Part shown: piece by piece, positions 9,375-17,170 of the stretch
How positions within the stretch are numbered: position 1 is the stretch's first letter
Layout of the letters: each line of letters begins with the position of its first letter
NCBI GenBank assembly: GCA_045534575.1
Contig: JAZSJZ010000007.1
Location: 1-64,000, forward strand
Direction: 5' to 3'
Length of the DNA stretch: 64,000 bases
Source: UBA4636 sp045534575
Lineage (GTDB): Bacteria; Bacillota; Clostridia; Christensenellales; Borkfalkiaceae
Notes under the pieces: generated by a model
The model's input: the letters and a program-made list of their open reading frames with translations, nothing else
What the model was told of the DNA's origin: nothing
Databases searched by the model: none
Position numbers and translations under genes: made by a program

Positions 9375-9384
9375 GCGTGCACGC
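9375..9384. promoter_or_regulatory. Candidate operator GCGTGCACGC at the sugar-operon promoter
   Basis: A perfect 10-bp GC-rich palindrome in otherwise AT-rich sequence lies about 10 bp downstream of the predicted start of transcription. This is a usual position for a repressor site. The regulator is not identified; no LacI-type gene is in the window. Confidence 0.4.
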
Positions 9385-9400
9385 AAAATTTATATATAAT

Positions 9401-9429
9401 ATAATAATGCTTTTCACATATAAAATCAA
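9401..9429 (-). promoter_or_regulatory. Sigma-A promoter of the sugar-importer operon
   Basis: On the minus strand, TTGATT (9424-9429) and TATTAT (9401-9406) are separated by 17 bp. Transcription would start near 9394, about 70 nt before the first ATG. Confidence 0.6.
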
Positions 9430-9589
9430 TATATTATTCAGTTCACAATATGCACAATTCAGTCCTAATTTAGTTATGTTTTTTAATAACGATTTAGCGA
9501 AAAATCCGTTTAAATTACTCAACTTTTTTCAGCAAAATTAGCAATGCTAAATTTCAGCGTGTTTAAATTTCTTGATAATAGCAAAATTT

Positions 9590-9633
9590 TTAAAAATAAA
9601 AGCGGAAAATTTCAATTTTAGAAACTTTCCGCC
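9590..9633 (-). terminator. Terminator after the ferritin-like gene
   Basis: A long stem (GCGGAAAGTTTC paired with GAAATTTTCCGC, one mismatch) is followed by a T-rich tract on the minus strand. Confidence 0.8.
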
Positions 9634-9671
9634 ATTTTTCTAAACAGCCGTTTTTTACATATTTTTTTATT

Positions 9672-10928
9672 CTATTTTTTACCAGCCGAAGGAGAGCATC
9701 TTCCAACAGAAATATTATCTACTTTTCTGTCTTGCAACGCTCTAACAGGGTGTGGCGCAATTTCATAGCGCAAATCAGTGCCCTTAGCCTTGATATAACT
9801 TTCCATAATTTTATGGCTTGGGTTCTTATCGCCCTTTTCGCAGAACTTCTTTTGATAGAAGCAAAAATCGTTGCCAGAAGGCAAGTCTTTAACGTCTTCA
9901 TAGCCTTCACGCTTAGCCGTTTTTTCAACGCTTTTTAGAACGTTTCTAATATAGTTTTTGTTCTCGCCAAACTTTAACAGTTCAGGGAAAATTGCGTTAG
10001 GAATTACGATATTCCAATGCTTTCCTTCATACTTCCAAAGAAGGTCAGCAGCCTCGTGCAAGTGAATAACTTCTTGCTCGAAAATCATCTCAAACAAACG
10101 CTTAACTTCTGGATTTGTTTCATCGTTATAGAGCGAATAGTAAAGATAACACTCGGTATATTCATGCATTAAAAGGCATTCAAACCAACTCATATCAGGG
10201 TCTTTTAACGACTCGTAACCCGAAACGTGTTGCTCTTCAATCAAGGCAATTTCGCTATAAAGTTTTCTGCCTTCTTTGTCGTGATAATATGCGCCGAGGT
10301 TCATATAGTAGTTCATAGTTTGTTGCTCAGCAGCAGTAATAATTCCCGCGTGCAAGTTGGTAATCAAATCTTCGGTTAAGGCCTTGCAAGGGAAACGAAT
10401 ATCGTCGTTAGGATGGCGGAATTCGCTCACTGTTGGACGGCCTGGCATAATCTCGGTATAGTCGCCAACAAGTTTTTCATACGCCTTGCCTTCGTGAAGG
10501 TCGAGCATATTAGTAAAGCGATAAAGGTGGTCAAAGTCCTCTAAAAGTGCAAAATCAAGTTGCTTTTTAACAACTTCGTTCTTCTCGCTTCTTGCCATAA
10601 TTGCGGTAAGGTCAACGGCTAATTGCTCGTAAGATAACGTCGTTTCTAAAATGCTTTCGTTTTGTGGCTTTAGCGAAGAGAGCATTTTGTGTTGAAGTTG
10701 CTCGCTTCGTCTAATAAATGCAATTTGACGGCGCACGTCGTTATTAAAAGTGTGCCTTGCCATTTGGTGCGAATTCCAGTTAGCCTCAAATTCCGTGCCT
10801 TGCGCTAAGATAATTCTAACCTTTGTGTAAGGCGAAACGGTTTCTTTATCGTAAGGCTTTTGAAAAAGTTTAGAAAGCGGAATAATAAGGCTTTCCTTTT
10901 TCTTAGGTTTTAGTTCAAAAGGATTCAT
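9672..10928 (-). CDS. Large ferritin-like (rubrerythrin-type) helical protein
   Basis: This 418-residue soluble protein is mostly helical and carries candidate diiron ligands: two EXXH motifs (E231-H234 and E286-H289) plus E130, H134, E201 and E256 in helices with spacing suggestive of a four-helix ferritin-like core. A polar region of about 90 residues precedes the core, and about 110 residues follow it, ending in a basic tail. Rubrerythrin-like proteins act in peroxide or iron metabolism in anaerobes, but this one is more than twice the usual size and lacks a rubredoxin CxxC centre. GGAGG precedes the ATG. It has its own terminator and appears monocistronic. Confidence 0.55.
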   Translation of the reverse strand: MNPFELKPKKKESLIIPLSKLFQKPYDKETVSPYTKVRIILAQGTEFEANWNSHQMARHTFNNDVRRQIAFIRRSEQLQHKMLSSLKPQNESILETTLSYEQLAVDLTAIMARSEKNEVVKKQLDFALLEDFDHLYRFTNMLDLHEGKAYEKLVGDYTEIMPGRPTVSEFRHPNDDIRFPCKALTEDLITNLHAGIITAAEQQTMNYYMNLGAYYHDKEGRKLYSEIALIEEQHVSGYESLKDPDMSWFECLLMHEYTECYLYYSLYNDETNPEVKRLFEMIFEQEVIHLHEAADLLWKYEGKHWNIVIPNAIFPELLKFGENKNYIRNVLKSVEKTAKREGYEDVKDLPSGNDFCFYQKKFCEKGDKNPSHKIMESYIKAKGTDLRYEIAPHPVRALQDRKVDNISVGRCSPSAGKK

Positions 10929-11024
10929 AATTTACCTCCAAAAAATACTATTTTTAGTTTTTCCGTCTTTACCGCCTTTTATACTAAACCACAATAAAAA
11001 TCTGGCTAAATTAAATAAAATCTA

Positions 11025-11062
11025 CAACGAAAAACGCACCCAACCCCACGGCTGAGTGCGTT
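11025..11062 (-). terminator. Terminator after the DeoC-like gene
   Basis: On the minus strand AACGCAC pairs with GTGCGTT, with an inner CAGCC/GGTTG stem, followed by TTTTT. A copy of the dispersed motif (11084-11098) lies just upstream, over the stop codon. Confidence 0.85.
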
Positions 11063-11094
11063 AAATTTTAACAAAAAGTGTGGCTATAGGTCGA

Positions 11095-12198
11095 TTAACT
11101 CTTTAAATCTTCTTTAATCGTCCTAGCGATTGAAGATGCGTTCACGCTAGCATATTTATCTGCTCCAGAATTAAAAGCACGGATCGCATTTTCGCTTTTT
11201 CCCTTGTATTCACAAGCAATGAGTTCAACTTCGGCAAGAAGCGCTTTTTTGAACGTTGGCAAAACGTATTCGTCAATTAAAGCCCCTTCTAGCCCCGCTG
11301 AAGTTTTTACCGACGTGATTTTTGCATAGTTTATAATCTTTGCAAGTTCTTCTATTTCGTTTGGAGTCATCTTAGCAATTTCGCAAACTAGAACAAACTT
11401 TTTCGTCTTGCAAAGTTTTCTATACTTTTCGTAAATTTTAGCAACCGCTTTTGTCTTTTTTTGACAAATATCGCTATAAACGAACGGCACTTCAATAGCG
11501 TCCGCACCCGATTTTACGGCTTTTTTGATTGCATATTTAATAGTTGACTGCGCTTCAACACCGTAAGGATACGAACAAGCAACCGCAATTGGAATAGTTC
11601 CGCCTGTTACGGCTTTAACCTTCTTTATAAGCGCTGGAAGAACTGAAATTTTAGAAAGCCCTAAATCTTTAGCCTCTTTTGCGCGTTTTAAAATTTCGGC
11701 TTCAGCCATGAACGGGTCGCAAAGCATTAGTTCAATTTTACTAAACAATCTATCTGCTTTTTGTTTAATAAACTCCGCTTCTAATTGCTCGTTAGAAATA
11801 CCAAAAACTTTTGCCGCCGTTCCTAAACTTTCACTAGTTGAAGATGCGGCTTTTTCTTCTAACGGCGTTTTGTTTTGCACATCAATAGCGCCACCACTAG
11901 TTTCTTTTATTTCAGCCATTTGCTCGTCCTTTTTTTCGCTATTTTCAGTGTTAATCGAGTTATCGGCGGACTTTTCTTCACTCTCGCCGTTTTCTAAACT
12001 TGAGTTTTCTTCTAAAACTTCTTGCTCTTTTGCGCTTTGAGCCAAGTCCTCTTCTACTCGTTTTTCGCCGAAATTTTCAAACTGTGAAATTTGTTTTTCG
12101 TATTCTTCCTCCGCTAAAATTGGAACGGTTGCGCCGTCTAAACTAGCAAGTTCTTTCAACGATTCAACTTCGTCTTTCGTAATATCGTAATCGTCCAT
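11095..12198 (-). CDS. DeoC-like aldolase-fold protein with acidic N-terminal extension
   Basis: The C-terminal half (about residues 150-365) resembles class I deoxyribose-phosphate aldolase: a TIM-barrel pattern including VKTSAGLEG, which aligns with the Schiff-base lysine motif KTSTG. Other DERA features are weaker: the usual GG-R phosphate-binding motif is not clear and the region of the proton-relay Asp reads IEVPFVYSD. The first ~145 residues are highly acidic low-complexity sequence, unusual for the family. The start is the ATG at 12198, which follows GGAGGG; an ATG 18 nt upstream has none. Function as a true DERA is doubtful; another aldolase or a non-catalytic role is possible. Confidence 0.6.
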   Translation of the reverse strand: MDDYDITKDEVESLKELASLDGATVPILAEEEYEKQISQFENFGEKRVEEDLAQSAKEQEVLEENSSLENGESEEKSADNSINTENSEKKDEQMAEIKETSGGAIDVQNKTPLEEKAASSTSESLGTAAKVFGISNEQLEAEFIKQKADRLFSKIELMLCDPFMAEAEILKRAKEAKDLGLSKISVLPALIKKVKAVTGGTIPIAVACSYPYGVEAQSTIKYAIKKAVKSGADAIEVPFVYSDICQKKTKAVAKIYEKYRKLCKTKKFVLVCEIAKMTPNEIEELAKIINYAKITSVKTSAGLEGALIDEYVLPTFKKALLAEVELIACEYKGKSENAIRAFNSGADKYASVNASSIARTIKEDLKS

Positions 12199-12301
12199 AA
12201 TACCCTCCGTTGACATTATTTTACAAACCCTTTCTAAATGCGACAGGTTTCATAATTTTTATTTTGATAAAATTAAAAAAATATTTTTTGAGGATTTTTT
12301 T

Positions 12302-12598
12302 ATGCCAAGTTTTCTATTTTCTCTCTTATGTGTTGCCCTAACCTTTCTTGCGTGCCTTGTTTTTAGTTTTTTAGCGTTTAAAATCATCGAAAAAACTTAC
12401 CTTTCTAACGCTTCTAAACAAAAGCCTAAAAAGCGTGAAGTTTTTTTCGTTACCAACGTTCAAAAACAACAAAGAAAGCCTAAAGCGCAAGCTTCTCAAA
12501 CGTTTAAAGGCACACTACTTACTGAAGATGAATATCTTTCAAGTGAATATGAAAAAATTGAAGAACCCGTTTTCTCCTCAAAACGAACTATTCGCTAA
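12302..12598 (+). CDS. Small single-pass membrane protein, unknown
   Basis: This 98-residue protein has one N-terminal hydrophobic helix (about 5-28) and a basic, then acidic, cytoplasmic-looking tail. A GAGG site lies 9 nt before the ATG. Its last 11 nt overlap the end of the convergent rsfS gene. No family recognised. Confidence 0.6.
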   Translation: MPSFLFSLLCVALTFLACLVFSFLAFKIIEKTYLSNASKQKPKKREVFFVTNVQKQQRKPKAQASQTFKGTLLTEDEYLSSEYEKIEEPVFSSKRTIR

Positions 12599-12926
12599 AC
12601 TTCTCGCCTTCACCCCAAATTCTTTCAAGGTGATAAAATAAGCGTTGCTCATCGTCAAAAATATGCACGATAATATCGCCAAAATCGATAACCGCCCATC
12701 TTCCTTCTTGCACGCCTTCAGTTCGCTTGGTTTCACCGCCACAAGATTCAACGAATTCTTGAACGTAGTCGGCAAGCGCTTTTACTTGCGTTGATGAGCG
12801 TGCGCTTGCGATAATAAAATAATCGGCGATAATAGTTTTATCGGCAACGTAGATTTTAACAACGTCTTGAGCCTTTTTGTCGCTTAAAAATTTGCAAATA
12901 TCTTGCGCTAAAATATTAGTGTCCAT
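12588..12926 (-). CDS. rsfS: Ribosomal silencing factor RsfS (Iojap/YbeB family)
   Basis: This 112-residue protein has the family pattern: ADYFIIASARSSTQVKALAD in the first half and the GRWAVIDFGDIIVHIF strand followed by a C-terminal YHLERIW helix. RsfS binds ribosomal protein L14 (uL14) and blocks subunit joining in starvation. It lies directly downstream of the nadD-yqeK fusion, the standard Firmicutes arrangement. AAGGATG precedes the ATG. Confidence 0.93.
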   Translation of the reverse strand: MDTNILAQDICKFLSDKKAQDVVKIYVADKTIIADYFIIASARSSTQVKALADYVQEFVESCGGETKRTEGVQEGRWAVIDFGDIIVHIFDDEQRLFYHLERIWGEGEKFSE

Positions 12927-12949
12927 ATAAAATCATCCTTTATGTATTT

Positions 12950-14071
12950 TTAATCTTTGCAATAAAATTCAAAGCACTCTTTTGTTAGATAGTAAATATC
13001 GCAAGTTGACGTTTTCAAATGGTTATAAAGTTCGCTAACGGCAAATTTAAAGCCTTTTTCGAAATCTTCTAAAACGGCTTTTCTAAGCTCGTCCACTTTA
13101 GGGTAAACTCTATCTTTTTCAAGTAGGTCAGCAAGGAACACGATTTTTTCAATCACGCTCATATTCGCCCGCCCCGTCGTGTGGTATTTTATAGCATTTA
13201 TTATTTCCAAATCGTCAATTTGTAAAACTTCTTTTGCAACCTTTGCTCCCAAAAACTGATGAACAACGGCTTTTGGAGTGTTTTCAAACTTTAAAAAGCC
13301 AAAATCTTCTTCGGTTAGATATTTACAGCAATCGTGCAAAAGCGAAGCCAAAACTGCTTTTTCAATGCTTTCACCCAGCATTTTTGCATAAGTTTTTGCT
13401 AGTTCCATCACGTTAAAAGTATGCTTTAATCGACTTATAGGTAGGTTTTTTGCAACAAACTCGTAAAATTTATCTCCCTTATAAAGCCCGTTTTCGAAAA
13501 TATATTTTTTTACGCTTTCAGGCGTTTCAATATCGTCAAAAAGCCGAAGGGCAATTTTTTCTCTTATCGCTGTTGAAGATACTTTTTTGCCCTCAAAGTT
13601 AGAAATTATGGCGTTTTCTTTTGAAAACTTTTCTTCAAAAACGGCTAACGCTTGTTCTATGTTTTCGCCCTCTCTTCTCGTTACGAAAAGTTTAGCAAGT
13701 TTTAAAATCTGTTCGGGATTTTTCCAGGAAGGAAAATCTTCAAGCATATCAGTTCCAACAAGAAAGAAAATCTCGCTATCTTTAAAAACAGATTTAACAT
13801 GTTCTAATGTCTTAAAAGTATAACTTACGCCTTCGGCTAAAATTTCATAATCGCTAATTTCCACACGAGGCTCATTTTCAAACGCAAGTTTTAGCATATT
13901 CAGCCTATCTAGGCTTGATGCTAGATTTGCGCTTTTTTTATGCGGTGGAATATTCGCCGGCATTATTATGAGTTTATCAAGATTCAACTCAACTATGGCG
14001 TTTTTCGCAATCTTAATATGTTCGTTGTGCACGGGGTTGAACGAACCGCCGAAAACTCCTATTCTTTTCAT
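12950..14071 (-). CDS. nadD-yqeK: NadD-YqeK fusion: nicotinate-nucleotide adenylyltransferase plus HD-domain hydrolase
   Basis: Residues 1-195 are NadD: GVFGGSFNPVHNEHI with the HxGH-like nucleotidyltransferase signature, MPANIPPHK, and SSTAIRE near the end. It makes nicotinic acid adenine dinucleotide in NAD synthesis. Residues 200-373 are a YqeK-type HD domain (LKHTFNVMELA, LLHDCCKY, HTTG), a family known to hydrolyse diadenosine tetraphosphate. The two genes are adjacent in Bacillus; here they form one frame. The ATG lies 6 nt after a consensus -10 box, so the message appears leaderless. Confidence 0.93.
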   Translation of the reverse strand: MKRIGVFGGSFNPVHNEHIKIAKNAIVELNLDKLIIMPANIPPHKKSANLASSLDRLNMLKLAFENEPRVEISDYEILAEGVSYTFKTLEHVKSVFKDSEIFFLVGTDMLEDFPSWKNPEQILKLAKLFVTRREGENIEQALAVFEEKFSKENAIISNFEGKKVSSTAIREKIALRLFDDIETPESVKKYIFENGLYKGDKFYEFVAKNLPISRLKHTFNVMELAKTYAKMLGESIEKAVLASLLHDCCKYLTEEDFGFLKFENTPKAVVHQFLGAKVAKEVLQIDDLEIINAIKYHTTGRANMSVIEKIVFLADLLEKDRVYPKVDELRKAVLEDFEKGFKFAVSELYNHLKTSTCDIYYLTKECFEFYCKD

Positions 14072-14077
14072 AGAAAT

Positions 14078-14106
14078 ATTATATCACAAAAAAAGCCTCG
14101 TTTCAA
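14078..14106 (-). promoter_or_regulatory. Consensus promoter giving a leaderless nadD-yqeK message
   Basis: TTGAAA (14101-14106), 17-bp spacer, TATAAT (14078-14083), then exactly 6 nt to the ATG at 14071. Transcription should start at or within a base of the A of the start codon. No Shine-Dalgarno site is present. Confidence 0.7.
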
Positions 14107-14143
14107 TACTATTTATCAAATTTTTTGTCAATAATTATAGAGT

Positions 14144-14950
14144 ATGAAAACGCTTTCTATTCCTAAAATTATAAATTTTCTTATTCTTTTTATTTTTTCC
14201 GTTTTGCTATTTGTTTTAATCTTACAAGCCGTTAAAATTCCTAAGGTTTTATCTTTTATTCTCGGCGCAATTTTAGGCGGTTGCCTTTCCTATTTTTTAA
14301 TTTTAGCTTTTGAAAAACTAAACGCAAAAAACGCACTAAGCCTAGTTAAGGCAAAACGAATAAAACAATGTATGCTCATACTTAACACATTAGCAACTGA
14401 TGAACTTCTTAAACTTTTTTTGGAAGTTTTTAACCGCTTGAATATATCAGCAACGATAAAAGATGAGCATACGTTAGTTTTTAAGAAAAAAATCGCCGTT
14501 TTTCTATTCAGCCCAAAACCTCTTTCGGCAAACGATATTTATTTTTTTTCGTTAAAGCACAAAACCAAAAAAATTCTTATCTTCTCCCCCGAATTTGAGC
14601 GTGGCGTTACTGCAAGTATAAAACAGAACGTTACTCTAATTGATAAGAAATTAATCTTTGCAATGCTAGAAAAAACCGACCTTCTTCCCGATTTAACCCC
14701 ACCTAAAAAGCCAGCGTTAAAATCTAGGCTAAAAAACTTTTTTAGCGTTATCTTTTCTAAAACTAAAGGCGCTAAATTTATCTTTTACGGAACTGTGCTA
14801 TTTTTATTTTCTTTCATAACTTTTTTCCCTACTTATTATATTATTAGTAGCGCAATTTTTATCGTTTACGGGCTTATAGCCCTATTTTTTGGAAAAATTG
14901 AAACAAAAAAGAGCCTAGAAGATTTTCTTCTAGAAGCCCTTGAAAAATAG
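14144..14950 (+). CDS. Hypothetical membrane protein with two helix pairs
   Basis: This 268-residue protein has two N-terminal helices (about 10-30 and 34-55), a soluble central domain (60-200) of alternating strands and helices that resembles a small alpha/beta fold such as a restriction-endonuclease-like domain, and two C-terminal helices (about 210-230 and 232-252). I cannot assign the central domain with confidence. No clear Shine-Dalgarno site precedes the ATG. It is divergent from nadD-yqeK. Confidence 0.65.
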   Translation: MKTLSIPKIINFLILFIFSVLLFVLILQAVKIPKVLSFILGAILGGCLSYFLILAFEKLNAKNALSLVKAKRIKQCMLILNTLATDELLKLFLEVFNRLNISATIKDEHTLVFKKKIAVFLFSPKPLSANDIYFFSLKHKTKKILIFSPEFERGVTASIKQNVTLIDKKLIFAMLEKTDLLPDLTPPKKPALKSRLKNFFSVIFSKTKGAKFIFYGTVLFLFSFITFFPTYYIISSAIFIVYGLIALFFGKIETKKSLEDFLLEALEK

Positions 14951-14964
14951 CGTTTTTAACTACT

Positions 14965-14994
14965 AAAAAGGTTCGGCTTAAAACCGAACCTTTT
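14965..14994. terminator. Bidirectional terminator
   Basis: The stem AAAAGGTTCGG/CCGAACCTTTT with a short loop has T tracts on both strands. It serves the plus-strand membrane-protein gene and the convergent LRR lipoprotein gene. Confidence 0.85.
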
Positions 14995-15007
14995 AATTTA
15001 ATTTATT

Positions 15008-16126
15008 TTATTGAAAATCAAAAGCATCAACTGCTTTGGTTGCTCCGTCAAAATTTTCAACCTTTTCTTTAACTAACTTTTCACAACCAGAAAATGCGCC
15101 AGAGTTTACTTCAACCGATGCTGGAAGTTTTACTTCTTCCAACTCGGAGCATTTATAGAAAGCGTTCTTAGAAATTGAAGTGATTGCAGTTTTAGATAAA
15201 TCTAAGCCACGAAGTGAAGTGCAGTAACCAAAAGCGTTTTGACCAATAGACTTAACCGATGCAGGAAGTTCTAAAGTTTTGATTTGCGACTTGCTGTAAT
15301 TTAAAAGCGTGCAGTTATAGAAAGCCTTGTCGCCGATAGTTTCAAGGTTTGTCGCCTTAGAAAAATCTACGCTAGATAAGACAGCCGAGCCTTCAAAGCA
15401 AGATTTTTCAATAGCCGTAACAGAGGAAGGAATTTCAAAACTAATTAGGTTTGGCATAGATGCAAAAGCATTTTGGCTCAATGTGGTAACGTTTCCGCTT
15501 AGAACAATTTCCTTTAGTGGAAGACCGTTGAAAGCATAACTTGAAATAACATCGCCGGTTACTGTTACCTTTTCAAAAGAAGAAGGAACAAAGTAGGTTG
15601 CAGAGCCCGTTTCGTTATACTTAACAGAGCAAGAAGTTGCGCCCGTGAACTCGGTTGAACCAAATAAGTAGCCTAAAGTTTTTGCGCTGTTTAATGCGTC
15701 AACCTTTCCGCCAACGAAAGGAACGGTAATTTCTTTAAGGTTAGCGCACCCTGCTAAACAGCCTGCGCCAATTTCTTCAACGTTTGAACCAAAAACAACG
15801 TTCTCAATAACTAATTGGTTAGCAAATGCGCCAGCGTCAACCTTCTTAACAGGGTATGTTACGCCGTCTTTAACGTATTCGTTAATGGTAAGCGTTTGCA
15901 TAATGTCAGCATAGTTGTTTTTAGTAACCTTTTCGGTATCTTCACTAGATAAAGCAAAACTTTTTACAACAGCGTATTTTTCGCCGTCTTCAGTTTCAAT
16001 ATCGTAAGTTAAGCCCGTTTCGATATCTGCCGAAGAATCATCTTCGTTATTATTGCAAGCAGAAAGCGAGAAAACGCACGCAATCGCTAATGCAAAAATA
16101 AGTATTAAACTTAAAAACTTTTTCAT
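15008..16126 (-). CDS. BspA-type leucine-rich-repeat lipoprotein
   Basis: This 372-residue protein has a signal peptide with lipobox LSAC (Cys24), an Asn/Asp-rich linker, then LRR_5-type repeats of the kind found in BspA and Treponema surface proteins (for example IPSSVTAIEKSCFEG and LPASVKSIGQNAFGYC). Such proteins sit on the cell surface and may bind host or environmental polymers; the ligand is unknown. GGGAG precedes the ATG. It is more diverged from the other three LRR lipoproteins of the window than they are from each other, and its linker is short. Confidence 0.88.
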   Translation of the reverse strand: MKKFLSLILIFALAIACVFSLSACNNNEDDSSADIETGLTYDIETEDGEKYAVVKSFALSSEDTEKVTKNNYADIMQTLTINEYVKDGVTYPVKKVDAGAFANQLVIENVVFGSNVEEIGAGCLAGCANLKEITVPFVGGKVDALNSAKTLGYLFGSTEFTGATSCSVKYNETGSATYFVPSSFEKVTVTGDVISSYAFNGLPLKEIVLSGNVTTLSQNAFASMPNLISFEIPSSVTAIEKSCFEGSAVLSSVDFSKATNLETIGDKAFYNCTLLNYSKSQIKTLELPASVKSIGQNAFGYCTSLRGLDLSKTAITSISKNAFYKCSELEEVKLPASVEVNSGAFSGCEKLVKEKVENFDGATKAVDAFDFQ

Positions 16127-16256
16127 GAAAAAACTCCCTTAAGTTGAAAAGCATTACGCTTCTTTATTCGTCTTGCTAAATTTTAACACTTAATAGCCCG
16201 TTTGTCAATAAATAATATATTTATTTTTAATAGATATTTTATTTTCAATAAATATT

Positions 16257-16805
16257 TTAAGCAATATTTATCAAAAATTTTTTCTTTTTCTTTGCATATT
16301 CAAAGGCAATTCTCGTTCCGCTTTTAGGCTGATAGTAAAAATCGCTTCGTTTTGAATACTTTCGCATTTTAGGCTTATAGTTTTCATCATAATAAAAAAC
16401 GCAAAAATCGCTGTCGTTTATCATTGCTTGGTTTCGCTCAACGTAAGACGCTCTTCCCGAACGATATTTTGTTTTGTGTTCAAACTCTTCTTCAACACAA
16501 AGTAGCCTTTCTTTTTCAATACCTAAAATTGAATAAATTCTTTCCATTTCCTGCTTTTTATCTTCTAGCGTGCAAGTTTCGCTTTTACAAGTGTAAGCAA
16601 TTCTTTTAATATTTTGGTATTTTTCTTTTAATTCAGTAACAACCAAATGACAAAGATAATCAAAATTGCTACGACTGCCAAACAAAAAAACGTTAACGCT
16701 TTGGTTAACGATTAAATTTTCAATAACTTCTTTTACTTTTTGTTTAATTTCTTCATTAAGTTCAATTTCTCTATGACCAAAAAAAGAACACGCTAAATTT
16801 CTCAT
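16257..16805 (-). CDS. SLOG-superfamily protein (YpsA/DUF1273-like)
   Basis: This 182-residue protein starts with a strand followed by GHRE (10-13), a hallmark of YpsA/DUF1273-type SLOG proteins, and has further Rossmann-like strands (VFLFGSRSNFD, SDFCVFYY, SGTRIAFEYA). SLOG domains bind nucleotides or related ligands and often act in stress or conflict pathways. A weak GGGA site precedes the ATG. Its promoter contains a palindrome that fills the -10/-35 spacer, and an XRE regulator gene is divergent from it, so it is probably repressor-controlled. Confidence 0.75.
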   Translation of the reverse strand: MRNLACSFFGHREIELNEEIKQKVKEVIENLIVNQSVNVFLFGSRSNFDYLCHLVVTELKEKYQNIKRIAYTCKSETCTLEDKKQEMERIYSILGIEKERLLCVEEEFEHKTKYRSGRASYVERNQAMINDSDFCVFYYDENYKPKMRKYSKRSDFYYQPKSGTRIAFEYAKKKKKFLINIA

Positions 16806-16845
16806 ATTATTCCCAACTCTTCTAAATCAATCACTTTTTAGCATT

Positions 16846-16874
16846 ACTATACTAGATATTTTGTCTAGCGTCAA
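16846..16874 (-). promoter_or_regulatory. SLOG gene promoter with operator filling the spacer
   Basis: On the minus strand TTGACG (16869-16874) and TATAGT (16846-16851) are separated by exactly 17 bp. That spacer (16852-16868) is the inverted repeat CTAGA-N7-TCTAG. A protein bound there would block RNA polymerase. The adjacent divergent XRE gene is the obvious candidate regulator. Confidence 0.65.
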
Positions 16875-16896
16875 GACAGTTTGTGTAGTTTTGTTG

Positions 16897-16908
16897 TAAA
16901 ATTTTGGT
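16897..16908 (+). promoter_or_regulatory. -10 element of XRE gene, probably leaderless
   Basis: TAAAAT (16897-16902) lies 6 nt before the ATG at 16909 and there is no Shine-Dalgarno site, so transcription likely starts at the start codon. The -35 region is not clear. Confidence 0.5.
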
Positions 16909-17109
16909 ATGGACAATAAATTTTGCAAAAACTTAAAAGAAGCCCGAAAATCTTGTGGACTAACGCAAAAGCAAGTGGCAACGGCTTTAAACGTTGTGGA
17001 AAGTTGCTACGCAAACTGGGAGCAAGGTCGAACCGAGCCTAATATAGAATTATTGCGAAAACTTGCAGAAATTTTTAACGTTAGCATTGACGAATTGATA
17101 AACGGGTAA
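16909..17109 (+). CDS. XRE-family transcriptional regulator (small, HTH only)
   Basis: This 66-residue protein is almost entirely a Cro/cI-type helix-turn-helix (LTQKQVATALNVVESCYANWEQG, then the typical LLRKLAEIFNVSIDELI helix). It is divergent from the SLOG gene and probably binds the palindrome in that promoter. Such small XRE proteins act as dimeric repressors. The start is the ATG at 16909, which has no ribosome-binding site. Confidence 0.88.
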   Translation: MDNKFCKNLKEARKSCGLTQKQVATALNVVESCYANWEQGRTEPNIELLRKLAEIFNVSIDELING

Positions 17110-17143
17110 AACGGCGTTAACCATATGAGGTGAACGCCGTTTT
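17108..17143 (+). terminator. Terminator after the first XRE gene
   Basis: AAAACGGCGTT pairs with AACGCCGTTTT around a 14-nt loop and is followed by a T-rich run. It overlaps the XRE stop codon. Confidence 0.8.
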
Positions 17144-17170
17144 GTCTTATTGTGAATAATGAGGTGCAAT

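Larger units (their letters stand above)
9325..9671. other. Intergenic region between sugar operon and ferritin-like gene
   Basis: This 347-bp gap holds the sugar-operon promoter and a palindrome on the left and the terminator of the ferritin-like gene on the right. The middle (about 9430-9590) is AT-rich with an imperfect inverted repeat near 9536-9555 (AAATTAGC/GCTAAATTT). I find no ORF with a ribosome-binding site. Confidence 0.6.

Noticed and set aside
11708..12040. 110-codon plus-strand ORF opposite the DeoC-like gene
   Set aside because: It is the shadow of the acidic low-complexity extension and has no ribosome-binding site.
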